A stretch of 64,000 nucleotides of DNA from Calothrix anomala FACHB-343 (GCF_014696435.1 NZ_JACJQG010000025.1:45170-109169); one strand, 5' to 3'. Shown: positions 1 through 8,442, numbered from the stretch's first letter. Numbers and translations are program-made. Notes: a model not told the origin generated them from the letters alone.

Positions 1-420
1 ACTCACCTAACTATTGGGAATAGCGAAGTCATATTTAAAGCTGTTGGTGCTGATACTCATGGGCATGTGGGATTATTTGAAAATGTACTCCCACCAGGGG
101 GAACCTCGCCTGTATTGCATATTCACCGCCAGATGGAAGAAATGTTTTATGTTCTAAAGGGAGAAGTTGAGATTCAAGTGGGTAATCAAACAGTGCAGGG
201 TAAACCTGGAGCGTTTGTATTAGTTCCTCGTGGTACACCTCATACCTTTGCGAACCAAGGAACTACAACCGCCAAGTTATTGATTATGTTTTGTCCTGCA
301 GGCGATCGCGAACAGTATTTTGCAGGTTTAGCCAAACTCCTGCAAATGGGACAAACGCCAGATAGGGAAGCTTTGATAGAGTTAATGCGCCAATTCGATC
401 AAGAACCAGTAGACGGTTAA
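1..420 (+). CDS. Cupin-domain protein (5' partial)
   Basis: The reading frame is open from base 1, so the true start lies outside the window; the GTG at 67 is internal. The protein is a single small beta-barrel cupin. Motif 1 is visible as HIHRQMEEMFYVLKGE (histidines plus glutamate, metal-ligand type) and motif 2 as PRGTPHTFANQG. Such proteins bind a metal or small ligand; the substrate cannot be read from the sequence. The last ~35 residues are a helical tail. No neighbour upstream is visible. Family assignment is firm, function unknown. Confidence 0.85.
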   Translation, partial: THLTIGNSEVIFKAVGADTHGHVGLFENVLPPGGTSPVLHIHRQMEEMFYVLKGEVEIQVGNQTVQGKPGAFVLVPRGTPHTFANQGTTTAKLLIMFCPAGDREQYFAGLAKLLQMGQTPDREALIELMRQFDQEPVDG

Positions 421-876
421 GCACCATCTGACCTATTACCTATTCTCTATGCCTGCATAGATTAAAGATATAAAAAAGTTGAATATTAAGTTCTCTAAAC
501 AAATTGCTTAATCCCTGCCTATTTGGGATTTTCGATGGCTAAATAATCAGCTTGCCTAATATTATTTAAGTTTTTAAATTAATCGAGCTTATATTTTACG
601 GCTCAAATAAGAAATTTCTGCCAAGCAATAGCGATCGATATAAAAGCTTGTACTAGGTATATGAAAGCTTTACCAGGCATCTACGTATAATCACTGTATG
701 AAATGTTTGTTTTGTCTATGATTAACGTATCCGGATTTAGAGTTGGGCTGTTGTAGAAGTAATCATGAACACAAGTAAAACTACTTGAGTTAATCACCCA
801 TAACAAAATACAGCGAAAACAAAAAAGCTGTCAAATTACAAAACACATCATTAATAACAGGTATAAGGAGCGAACA
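421..876. other. Intergenic, AT-rich, no gene seen
   Basis: 456 bases without a convincing reading frame. It carries a HIP1-like gcgatcga and a pair of similar AAAGCTT-containing stretches near 640-675. The promoter of the gene at 877 should lie here, but I cannot place -35/-10 boxes with confidence. Confidence 0.5.
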
Positions 877-1659
877 ATGGCAACTTTAAATTTAATGGAC
901 GATCAAACATTAGTTAGCCAATTTGTACAAGGAAAAACCAGATTAGCATCTAACCCAAATTTCCGCATCGAATCAATCTCAACAACAGTTCAATTATTCA
1001 GTAAAAAAGGTTTATTACTAGCAAGTATTAATTTGGCTAGCGAATCTAAATTTTTCTTGGTTCGCCAAAATTGCCAACATTTAGATTTAATCAACGCAGT
1101 GTTGCTCAAACATAATTTTCTTCCTACTGGCAAGCTTGAAAATGGCTTAATGCGTTATGAATATTACCATATTCCTGTTGGCTATAAAATGAATTATACT
1201 GAAATGAAATCTCTATGGAAGTTTTGGCGTTCTCAAATGAATTTTAGAGAAAGAAATCAGCAAAACGTTAGATTACTGATTTTCACTGGTAATGGCTTCC
1301 AAAAAGTTCTCGATATGGCATTTAACCAAGAAAGTTTCTATATCAAAACTACCAATCATGAAGTTTTAGTCCAAGTAGAAGATCGCGTGATTTGGATGAG
1401 TGCTGAACAATCCCAATCAGAACCCACAACAATGATTCAAGCACATAAAGCACCAGGCTCAAACTTGCTAGGTTTATACCAAGAACAAATTCAGCCTAGC
1501 GAACAGTTATTTTCAATGGCTGCAATCACAACTAATAATATTGTCCGTTTCGATCAAGGTAAACTTTATATTCAAACAACTGAAGGTGAAATTGTTGTTG
1601 AAGGTTCTAACCTCAAATATTTTCTCAACGAGCGCACAGTCGAAAATTGCAATAGATAG
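877..1659 (+). CDS. Hypothetical protein, 260 aa
   Basis: I do not recognise this protein. The ATG follows a good ribosome site (AAGGAGCG, 6 nt upstream), so the start is well supported. There is no signal peptide or membrane segment. It is a mixed alpha/beta protein with a lysine/arginine- and tryptophan-rich middle (WKFWRSQMNF, ~residues 113-122) and a beta-rich C-terminal half. It stands alone on the plus strand. Its TAG stop is followed at once by a dispersed repeat that recurs after two other genes in this window. Codon use looks like its neighbours. Confidence 0.7.
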   Translation: MATLNLMDDQTLVSQFVQGKTRLASNPNFRIESISTTVQLFSKKGLLLASINLASESKFFLVRQNCQHLDLINAVLLKHNFLPTGKLENGLMRYEYYHIPVGYKMNYTEMKSLWKFWRSQMNFRERNQQNVRLLIFTGNGFQKVLDMAFNQESFYIKTTNHEVLVQVEDRVIWMSAEQSQSEPTTMIQAHKAPGSNLLGLYQEQIQPSEQLFSMAAITTNNIVRFDQGKLYIQTTEGEIVVEGSNLKYFLNERTVENCNR

Positions 1660-1728
1660 TCGGTGTAACGAAAATACTGGTAAGGGTTGTCATTTGTCAT
1701 TTGTCATTTGTCATTTGTCATTTGTCAT
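1660..1728. repeat. 3'-associated repeat plus TTGTCAT array (copy 1)
   Basis: Begins directly after the stop codon with TCGGTGTAACGAAAATAC, then runs into six perfect tandem copies of TTGTCAT (1687-1728). Related copies follow the genes ending at 13002 and 13609. Confidence 0.85.
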
Positions 1729-1817
1729 GAGTGATGATGAAGCTTATCGATAATGTTAATTGCGGTTAAGCTAATTTAAATAATCTGGTTGGAGATATAT
1801 CAGCATTTTAGCGATCG

Positions 1818-2054
1818 CTATTTCTCATCATCATAGTCAAAGGTTACACAAGGACTGTCAATTTCCTGGGATGGTTGAAATGAATTGCAAAAAATTACTT
1901 GAGAACAATTAACCTGCAATTCGTCTGGGTGAATACAGTCGAGAACGCCTTCTCTGTGAATATGAAAAGCACAATCTTGGCAAATAGTTTGGCGTTGTAA
2001 TGTTTTGTCATACTCGGAAATTAGTTGATATTGATTATCGATTGAGTCTGACAT
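1818..2054 (-). CDS. Small cysteine-rich hypothetical protein, 78 aa
   Basis: Not recognised by name. Five cysteines and two histidines fall in the middle (ICQDCAFHIHREG, then single Cys residues at about 8-16 residue spacing), a pattern suggesting a zinc or Fe-S site. Acidic C-terminus (FDYDDEK). The next gene, divergent, starts 138 bp away. A short gene with no strong ribosome site, so it is moderately supported. Confidence 0.55.
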   Translation of the reverse strand: MSDSIDNQYQLISEYDKTLQRQTICQDCAFHIHREGVLDCIHPDELQVNCSQVIFCNSFQPSQEIDSPCVTFDYDDEK

Positions 2055-2192
2055 AAGCCAAAATTATCATGAATATTTTATACAGAGAAATAAGCGATTG
2101 ATGATTTAGGGCTGAAGTCTGGAGTAGTAACTAATTTACTCTCTCTGTGGTAAGCTCTCTTAAGGTTATCATCCGATTGCTATCAATAGTTC

Positions 2193-2993
2193 ATGATGGA
2201 GCTAGCGTTAATTAAGCTGGGAGGGTCGTTAATTACTGATAAGGATCGACCTTATACAGCTAAACCCGAAATTATACAACAACTAGCCGGGGAAGTGAGC
2301 GCGATCGCACTTCAAAATCCCCATCTGAAATTGATTATTGGCAATGGTGCAGGTTCTTTCGGTCATCAGTCTGCTAAAAAATACAATACCATCAATGGCA
2401 TTAGCACTGATGTTGATAAATTTGGATTTTGTCTAGTTCACCAAGATGCTATTGATTTAAATCGGCTAATAGCTAAGGCTTTTTTACAAGCGGGTTTACC
2501 TGTAATTAGTCTCCCACCTGTAACTATGGGAGTGACTGAAAACAAAAAGCCAATAAAATTTAACTATTCAATTATCGAAAATACTTTAGCAGCAGGTTTG
2601 ATTCCCTTAGTATTTGGGGATGTAGTTTTAGATAAAATAATTGGCGGAACAATTCTCTCTACTGACACAGTATTAGCAGAATTAGCGAAACATTTTCATA
2701 TAAAAGAAAATTTGCGCGTGCAATTAATCAATGTTGGTAACTATCCGGGTGTGTATGATCAATATGGACAGGTAATATCTGAGATTACTTCAGCTAACTA
2801 TCCACACATCAAAAATTTTCTGGGTGAAAGTAAATCGGTAGATGTTACGGGTGGTATGCTCAGGAAAGTGAAAGAATTTTTAGCTATAGCCGATTTAGGA
2901 ATTGATTGTTGGATAATTGATGGTGCTGTACCAGGTAATTTAACTAATGCTGTGTTGGGAAAGTCAGCGTTAGGTACTTTGATTAAAGCTTGA
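2193..2993 (+). CDS. Isopentenyl phosphate kinase-like protein (amino acid kinase family)
   Basis: 266 residues of the amino-acid-kinase fold. Seen: N-terminal IKLGGSLITDK (phosphate-binding lysine and glycine loop, residues 7-17), then GNGAGSFGHQSA with His58. In isopentenyl phosphate kinases this histidine binds the substrate phosphate and separates them from other family members. A C-terminal VTGGMLRKV block fits the nucleotide site. The known reaction is ATP + isopentenyl phosphate to isopentenyl diphosphate. Cyanobacteria make IPP by the MEP pathway, so this would be a salvage or bypass kinase. Two adjacent ATGs (2193, 2196) are possible starts. It could also be a related small-molecule kinase. 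Confidence 0.75.
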   Translation: MMELALIKLGGSLITDKDRPYTAKPEIIQQLAGEVSAIALQNPHLKLIIGNGAGSFGHQSAKKYNTINGISTDVDKFGFCLVHQDAIDLNRLIAKAFLQAGLPVISLPPVTMGVTENKKPIKFNYSIIENTLAAGLIPLVFGDVVLDKIIGGTILSTDTVLAELAKHFHIKENLRVQLINVGNYPGVYDQYGQVISEITSANYPHIKNFLGESKSVDVTGGMLRKVKEFLAIADLGIDCWIIDGAVPGNLTNAVLGKSALGTLIKA

Positions 2994-2997
2994 TATT

Positions 2998-3774
2998 CTA
3001 TCTTTGTCGTTGGCGATGGCGTTCGTAATCTTCAAAGCGTAACTTAGCGATCGCACTTCTGGTAGTTGTTCGCGCTACAATTCCTTCGGCTCTACCGCCT
3101 GCACCTGCATCCAATGCCACGTTTGTCTGTGGTAGCATGGCTTTGAGAAATTCATGGGTTTCGGAAATCGTCACGGGTAAAGATGTCACTGTTGCAATTC
3201 GCGGTGTTAGCGCAAATCTATAGTCAATACTTGCTTGAGTCAGTTGCTTTTCATCAAGAAAAACTTGTCCCCCGTTATCTCGCCATGCGGCTATTTGCTT
3301 GATAGGTTGTGCAAATAGGGTTTCTATATCTGTGATGACTGCGACATCAAATAATCGCCAGCCAACATTTTGTTGAGAAGTATATTGCTTGCTGGCTGAG
3401 GTAATTTTTCCGCCATATAATTCCAGGTAGGTAACCATAATACCCGAATGCGATCGCGCTAATGAATCTGCAATATTTTTGAGTGCAGCGACAATCCCCA
3501 GTGCAGGATTACCAATCAAATCGCCTTTAGCAAATAATAGTTCTTCTCTGCTACCTAAAACAAAGTTACCATCAGGTAAAAGAATAATACGAGAGTTTGT
3601 CCCATCTACTTTTTCTGTAAGAATTACCTCGTCATCATCAATATTAAAGTTAACTGTCTGTTCTAGCAAAGTTCCTTTATCACCTAGTGCATGATATGTA
3701 GGGATACTCGGATATTTTGTCATAGAGTTGAGTTTGTTTAAGTCACAACTCCGCAGTGAAAAATCATAACTCAT
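2998..3774 (-). CDS. RNA ligase family protein (Rnl2-like nucleotidyltransferase)
   Basis: 258 residues with the ordered motifs of covalent nucleotidyltransferases: motif I EKVDGTNSR (Lys55 as the adenylated lysine), LGSREELL, ELYGGK (motif III-like), EGIVART (motif IV) and AKLRFEDY (motif V). Such enzymes seal RNA nicks or tailor RNA ends using ATP. No tRNA-processing or kinase/phosphatase partner lies nearby, so the substrate is unknown. The stop is 4 bp from the convergent kinase-like gene. Start uncertain: the second Met (base 3723, before TKYPSIP) matches where the family usually begins; neither start has a strong ribosome site. Confidence 0.8.
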   Translation of the reverse strand: MSYDFSLRSCDLNKLNSMTKYPSIPTYHALGDKGTLLEQTVNFNIDDDEVILTEKVDGTNSRIILLPDGNFVLGSREELLFAKGDLIGNPALGIVAALKNIADSLARSHSGIMVTYLELYGGKITSASKQYTSQQNVGWRLFDVAVITDIETLFAQPIKQIAAWRDNGGQVFLDEKQLTQASIDYRFALTPRIATVTSLPVTISETHEFLKAMLPQTNVALDAGAGGRAEGIVARTTTRSAIAKLRFEDYERHRQRQR

Positions 3775-3829
3775 TTAGCCTAACTATATATTTTAATAAT
3801 ACAAATATAATACAATTATAATTTTAAAG

Positions 3830-4279
3830 TTAATGACTGTCAATTGACTTAATGAATGTGACTATTCTTTCTACTTCTTGAAAACCTACTTTGCAGTGAA
3901 ATTCATAACTGGCGGTGTTTTCTAATAAAGCATCTGAAGCGAGTTCTAAACATCCTTTTTCTCGTCCCCATTTTTGAGCATGTTCAATTAAATATCTACC
4001 TATCCCTTGTCGGCGATATTCGCTTTTTAAATAAATTCCTTCTAAATAGGCAACGGGACTAGTAGTAGCGCCGGGTACATAATCATATCTCAAAGAGAGA
4101 TTCATAAAACCAATTGCTATTTCATTGTCATCTGCAATTAAAAATCCTGCTTCCCGTGGAGATTGGAGAATTGTGATTAGAGAATTGCGTCTTTCTTCAG
4201 GAGATTCATCTGGCCAAAGTTCTAAGGTGAGATTTAACCATGTATCAAAGTTATTTTGGTTAATTGGGAAAATTTTCAT
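3830..4279 (-). CDS. GNAT acetyltransferase, AAC(6')-I-like
   Basis: 149 residues. The GNAT acetyl-CoA loop is EYRRQGIGRYL (~residues 88-98). The block SPVAYLEGIYL before it and LELASDALLENT after it closely resemble aminoglycoside 6'-N-acetyltransferases as I remember them, as does the C-terminal FQEVERIVTF. It probably acetylates an amino group of an aminoglycoside-like compound or a cellular polyamine. No mobile element or resistance genes surround it, so it may be an intrinsic chromosomal enzyme. Substrate is inference from resemblance only. Confidence 0.75.
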   Translation of the reverse strand: MKIFPINQNNFDTWLNLTLELWPDESPEERRNSLITILQSPREAGFLIADDNEIAIGFMNLSLRYDYVPGATTSPVAYLEGIYLKSEYRRQGIGRYLIEHAQKWGREKGCLELASDALLENTASYEFHCKVGFQEVERIVTFIKSIDSH

Positions 4280-4573
4280 GGTTATTTATCTTCGGTTCAG
4301 ATTCGTTTTTATTGTAAGATAAATTCGCCATGATGCCGTTAATATTTATTTGATTAACCGCCCTTCGGGTTCAGCAGTTCGCAATCGACGCAAAGCGCCA
4401 AGACTGCGACTGCTTCACCAAGTACGCCAAGTACGCCAAGAGAAAAGAAGCTATTATTAAGTGCGAGTTTACAGAGAATTGATATAAGATGCAGACTAAT
4501 GCATTGAATAATTTTATGGTGCGTTATAACGAAGTTTAACGCACCTGTACAAGTGAGAAAATAAATCTAAAAT

Positions 4574-5167
4574 TTAAACACGACAAGCAGCGAAACTTTT
4601 ACCATTAACGGCACTTCTCATACCCAAAACAACAGCTTTCACACGTTGTTCTGGCGTACCGTGATGGTGTCGGCTACCCCAGTCATAATCACCAATATGA
4701 TAAGCTAGGCTGGCAATTTCTAGCGTATCGCGTTCGTCAAATACAATGTTAGGAATTAAGCCTAAATACACTCCAGCTAAACAATCTGCTTGCAGTTCTG
4801 ATATGGGTGTAATTCTAGGTTCAAATCCATAAGCTGTTTGCATAGCATGGGCATATTCATGGGCAACTATATAGGCTAAAGCTGCATCGCCAAAATGATA
4901 TGCCATTTGAATATCTTGTCTGGTTATATAGACAGTATGGTTTAGTTTACAATACAAACTACCGTAAACTCTTCCACAGCGACTAGGAGAACCTTTGGCA
5001 ACATCCCAAATTAATCTTGGTGTAGCTTTATAGCCATGAATATGTTGAATACCTGCATAAACTCCATCAACAACGGCTTTTGGTGCCCATTCTGCTTTTA
5101 CAGGAATATTTGCTAGTACAGTGCTAAGACTGACTAGTGCTGTTGTCAAGGCTTTGAGTGCTTTCAT
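4574..5167 (-). CDS. Exported neutral zinc metallopeptidase
   Basis: 197 residues. N-terminal signal peptide (basic start, hydrophobic stretch, likely cleavage after VKA near residue 25). The catalytic zinc motif is VAHEYAHAMQ (His103, Glu104, His107), with ELQADCLAG (~123-131) supplying the third ligand. This arrangement matches the YpfJ-type neutral zinc metallopeptidases. Four cysteines could form disulfides in the periplasm. The gene stands alone on the minus strand, about 180 bp downstream of cheR in the direction of transcription. Substrate unknown. Confidence 0.8.
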   Translation of the reverse strand: MKALKALTTALVSLSTVLANIPVKAEWAPKAVVDGVYAGIQHIHGYKATPRLIWDVAKGSPSRCGRVYGSLYCKLNHTVYITRQDIQMAYHFGDAALAYIVAHEYAHAMQTAYGFEPRITPISELQADCLAGVYLGLIPNIVFDERDTLEIASLAYHIGDYDWGSRHHHGTPEQRVKAVVLGMRSAVNGKSFAACRV

Positions 5168-5280
5168 TGCGTGTGTTTGACTGTTGAACTTAGGGCGAAA
5201 TTATTCAAAGTCTGATGACGGATTGTTAGCGGAAAAAGTGCTGAGGCTTAAAGAATCTTGAAATATTAATATATAGACTA

Positions 5281-5311
5281 GATCCCCGATTTTTTGCAGA
5301 AGTCGGGGATC
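5281..5311. terminator. GATCCCCGA hairpin after cheR
   Basis: Inverted repeat GATCCCCGA / TCGGGGATC around a T-rich loop, ~30 bp beyond the cheR stop. A half copy (AAGTCGGGGATC) occurs near 13899-13910, so it may be a dispersed repeat acting as a terminator. Confidence 0.5.
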
Positions 5312-5343
5312 TGAATGAATGCTTGTTACTATATCAAAACAAT

Positions 5344-6177
5344 TTATTTATTTAACCGATAGCAAATAGCTTTATCAAATTGAACCCGAGTAAATGCCGA
5401 ATCTAAATGAATGGTGGTTTCAGCATTGCCGAGAAATAAGTAACCATCTGGATTTAATTTATGTTTAATTTTTTTTAATAAGTCTTTTTTTGTAGCGGTA
5501 TCAAAATAAATTAAAACATTGCGTAAAAAAATTACATCTTGTTTGGGTAATGCTATCCAAGATTCTACAAGATTAAACTGGCGAAATTCTACCATCTGTA
5601 TAATTTCGTTATGAATTTGCCAGTTATTATCTAGTTCTTGAAAATAGCGATCGCGTAAATTGCTCGGTAACCCACGCTGGATTTCTAGCTGGTTATAACA
5701 GCCTTGTTTCGCCTTGGCTAAGACTTTATGGGAAAAATCGCTGGCTATTAGCTTTAAAGACCATTTGCTCAGTATGGGAAAATATTCTTTAATCAGCATC
5801 GCTATGCTGTAGGGTTCCTGCCCGTTAGAGCAAGCTGCACACCAAATATTAAGCGATCGCTCTCTGCTTCTTTTAGCAATCAATTCTGGTAGTACATACT
5901 CTTTCAGCGCTTCAAAGGGATAGCGATCGCGAAAAAATGATGTTTCATTTGTTACCAATGACTCAACTACCTGGCTGTGCAGTTCGCTTAAAGGTTGAGT
6001 TTGTAGATAGTGAACTAATTCGCCAATTGACGTAAATCCAAGCGCTTCCGTAATTGGTTGTAAATATAGTTCTGCTAAATAGGTTTTTTCGGGTTGTAAA
6101 ACTACTGCCGATTGCTCGTAAACTAATTGACAAATATATTTAAAATCAATAGTGTTTATACTCATAGTCTGTTTCAT
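5344..6177 (-). CDS. cheR: CheR chemoreceptor glutamate methyltransferase
   Basis: Transfers methyl groups from S-adenosylmethionine to glutamates of chemoreceptors. Seen: N-terminal helical CheR domain, TNETSFFRD, then the SAM-binding segment CAACSNGQEPYSIAM and FLRNVLIYFD late in the protein, all typical. The ATG at 6177 shares one base with the cheB stop (TGATG), so translation is coupled; a GTG at 6180 is the alternative. No methyl-accepting protein, cheA or cheW is in the window, so the partner receptor array is elsewhere, or this pair serves a phototaxis or other hybrid signalling system. Confidence 0.92.
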   Translation of the reverse strand: MKQTMSINTIDFKYICQLVYEQSAVVLQPEKTYLAELYLQPITEALGFTSIGELVHYLQTQPLSELHSQVVESLVTNETSFFRDRYPFEALKEYVLPELIAKRSRERSLNIWCAACSNGQEPYSIAMLIKEYFPILSKWSLKLIASDFSHKVLAKAKQGCYNQLEIQRGLPSNLRDRYFQELDNNWQIHNEIIQMVEFRQFNLVESWIALPKQDVIFLRNVLIYFDTATKKDLLKKIKHKLNPDGYLFLGNAETTIHLDSAFTRVQFDKAICYRLNK

Positions 6178-7250
6178 CACAGACCTGAAAAAGGTACTTG
6201 ATTGTCACGAACCCGGTGGATAATTTCACCTGCTATTTGCTTGAGGGGAAGAACCTCATCGGCTAGCCCAGCATTGACAACAAAACTGGGCATTCCCCAG
6301 ACTACGCTACTAACTTTGTCCTGGGCTAGTATTTGTCCGCCAGCTTCCCGGATAGCTTTACAGCCATGTAAGCCATCTTGTCCCATACCTGTGAGAATAA
6401 CAGCGATCGCTCTTTGACTGTAAACTTCGGCTACAGACTTAAATAGTACATCTACCGAGGGACGACAAGAATTTTCTGGTGGTGCTTGATTAATTCCCAG
6501 GCGCACTACATCATTTTGACGCTGTACCACCATGTGAAAATCTCCTGGCGCAATCCAAGCTTGCCCAGGCTTGATTTCAGCACCAGCAACGGCTTCATCA
6601 ACATGAATTTGGCATTGAGAATTTAATCTTTCTGCTAATAATTTGGTAAACATTGGTGGCATGTGTTGCACAATCAAAATCGGAACCCGGAAATCGGCTG
6701 GAAGTGCGGGAAGTATTTGGGCGAGAGCATTCGGCCCGCCTGTTGACACCCCAATTGCCACAACATCTACCTGTTCTTTACCCTTGGGGACAGCAGGAAA
6801 AAGCGAATTAGTAATTGTAGTTTGTAAGGGAAATAAACTATTTCCCAAAGCGAATAACTTAATTTTAGGAATTAATTCCTCGATAATATGTTGGTTACTA
6901 GCCTCCACACTTCCTAGATTACTAGGTTTTGTCGCATAATCAGAAGCACCTAAAGAAAGAGCTTCGATAGTAGCGATCGCTCCTGTATAGGTAGAGGTGC
7001 TAAACATAATCACAGGTAGCTTGGGATACTTTTGTTTGATAGCTGTCAAAGTTTGTAAACCATCCATCTCTGGCATTTCTACATCCAAAACAATCACATC
7101 AGGATGAAGGTGGGGTATTTTTGCCAAAGCAATACCCCCATGAGCAGCCACGCCCACTACCTCTAATTCTGGATCGCTGGCTAAAATTTTACTGACGCGA
7201 CTGCGAACTACCACAGCATCATCAACTATGAGTACCCGGATTTTTAGCAT
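6177..7250 (-). CDS. cheB: CheB protein-glutamate methylesterase/response regulator
   Basis: N-terminal receiver domain with the acidic pair DD and phospho-acceptor Asp in VLDVEMPEMDG, linker, then the methylesterase with catalytic Ser in GVSTGGPNAL, His in VQHMPP and Asp in TGMGQDG. It removes methyl groups from chemoreceptor glutamates when phosphorylated. I chose the ATG at 7250 (MLKIRVLIVDD), where the receiver domain begins naturally; a TTG at 7265 would add five residues. It is translationally coupled to cheR downstream. No histidine kinase adjoins. Confidence 0.92.
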   Translation of the reverse strand: MLKIRVLIVDDAVVVRSRVSKILASDPELEVVGVAAHGGIALAKIPHLHPDVIVLDVEMPEMDGLQTLTAIKQKYPKLPVIMFSTSTYTGAIATIEALSLGASDYATKPSNLGSVEASNQHIIEELIPKIKLFALGNSLFPLQTTITNSLFPAVPKGKEQVDVVAIGVSTGGPNALAQILPALPADFRVPILIVQHMPPMFTKLLAERLNSQCQIHVDEAVAGAEIKPGQAWIAPGDFHMVVQRQNDVVRLGINQAPPENSCRPSVDVLFKSVAEVYSQRAIAVILTGMGQDGLHGCKAIREAGGQILAQDKVSSVVWGMPSFVVNAGLADEVLPLKQIAGEIIHRVRDNQVPFSGL

Positions 7251-7335
7251 TGGGATGAGGGTCAAACCTGTCCGTAATGTAGTTTGATTTTGGGGAATTG
7301 AGATGATTTGCTTGCGCCCCTAACTCCAAAGCGCC

Positions 7336-7794
7336 TCATCTTCTAAATTTTCCAATTGTGACGTTTTCATTAGCTTTATTGATGGCCTGCTCAATTGTAA
7401 AATTAATTTCTTGACCATAGGAAACTTCTAAGGTGTGACCATCAGGATCGCGGAAAAAAGCCCAGTAACCGACAGGAAAACCCCAGTCATGGGGCCCATC
7501 TATCAACACACCTTCCAAACGTGCCTCATCGCAAAGGCGGTCTATTTCCTCACGAGTTTGACAAGCTACTCCCAGATGGGATGCAGGCGCAAGGGTGCAT
7601 TTTAATTCTGCAACTTGAATTAAAACAATTACAAATGGTCGAGTTAAATCGCTAATCCAAGCAACATCTACATGCTTTGCTTTATCAGTGCGACGATGCA
7701 CCACTTGCATTGCGGCATACTTAGCATAAAACGATAGACTGCGATCGATGTCGCTTACCCCCAGGGCGATATGAGTAAAGCCTAGATCTGACAT
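7336..7794 (-). CDS. VOC (glyoxalase/bleomycin-resistance fold) protein
   Basis: 152 residues with two beta-alpha-beta-beta-beta modules. The N-terminal FTHIALGVSDIDRSLSFY and C-terminal FFRDPDGHTLEVSYGQE carry the His and Glu typically used as metal ligands. The family includes lyases, dioxygenases and resistance proteins; the reaction cannot be named. An AAGG ribosome site lies about 9 nt before the ATG. It is 86 bp upstream of cheB on the same strand but need not belong to its operon. A 142-bp MITE lies just upstream of its start. Confidence 0.8.
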   Translation of the reverse strand: MSDLGFTHIALGVSDIDRSLSFYAKYAAMQVVHRRTDKAKHVDVAWISDLTRPFVIVLIQVAELKCTLAPASHLGVACQTREEIDRLCDEARLEGVLIDGPHDWGFPVGYWAFFRDPDGHTLEVSYGQEINFTIEQAINKANENVTIGKFRR

Positions 7795-7840
7795 TAGCTT
7801 TTACCTTTTCATAAATGAGCAATATCTTCCAGATTAAGAT

Positions 7841-7982
7841 TAGGACTTACGCAGTGTCATATATTTTTCATGCTTTTTGTCAATGGTCAATAGTCCATAG
7901 TCCAAAAAGCTGAATTTTGACCATTGACTTTTGACTTTTGACCACCCTTGTGAGGGTTTTTGTGTTCGGTGCGTAAGTCCTA
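7841..7982. mobile_element. MITE A, 142 bp, TAGGACTTACGCA ends
   Basis: Perfect 13-bp terminal inverted repeats TAGGACTTACGCA / TGCGTAAGTCCTA flanked by a 5-bp direct repeat AAGAT (7836-7840 and 7983-7987). The interior is non-coding and holds TTGAC/GTCAA repeats. A second element with the same ends is at 54947-55129. Confidence 0.85.
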
Positions 7983-8082
7983 AAGATATTGCAAATCGGT
8001 ACAAGTTTGGCAGAGGGGCAGGGGGCAGGCTTCCGCCGTGAGCGTCAGCCGAACGGGAGCAGGGGGAAAGAATTAAATTAAT

Positions 8083-8430
8083 ATGAGGTATGCAGGTAGG
8101 GGCAGTACCATGCCCATTGGTGTCAACTTAACGCGAAACCCAGTTACCGCAAGTAACTGAAGTTCCTTGCTAATAGTCAAAGTCATCGTCAGATGACTAC
8201 ATATCCTCAAAATCTTGAGTCTACTTCAGTAGGGGCGGGTTCACAGATATGCTCCAATAATTCACGACTATCTCGCTTAACCCGCCCCTACTTTGGCTAT
8301 GAGCCTGAGAATTCATTCTCAGGCGGGTGACAAAGCTAAGACAGAGGCTATTTTTAGCTTAAGTTGACACCAATGTACCATGCCTCTACAGTCAAAGATT
8401 ATCTGTATCTCACCAACTTGCAATCTGCTG
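8083..8430. repeat. TGAGGTA...TACCTCA-type dispersed repeat, split by a MITE
   Basis: The left part (8083-8114) and right part (8385-8430, GATTATCTGTATCTCACC) match the uninterrupted copy at 33042-33128. The 261-bp element at 8115-8375 splits it, duplicating TACCATGCC. Confidence 0.8.
8115..8375. mobile_element. MITE B, 261 bp, with 17-bp ends and 9-bp target duplication
   Basis: Perfect 17-bp terminal inverted repeats CATTGGTGTCAACTTAA / TTAAGTTGACACCAATG. The 9-bp target duplication TACCATGCC is at 8106-8114 and 8376-8384. No reading frame inside. It contains a hairpin GTAGGGGCGGGTT / AACCCGCCCCTAC (~8230-8292). A lone left end recurs at 18970. Confidence 0.9.
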
Positions 8431-8442
8431 TATGTAAAAAAC

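Noticed and set aside
1687-1728. Heptamer array as a CRISPR
   Set aside because: Units are 7 bp without spacers; STRR type, not CRISPR.
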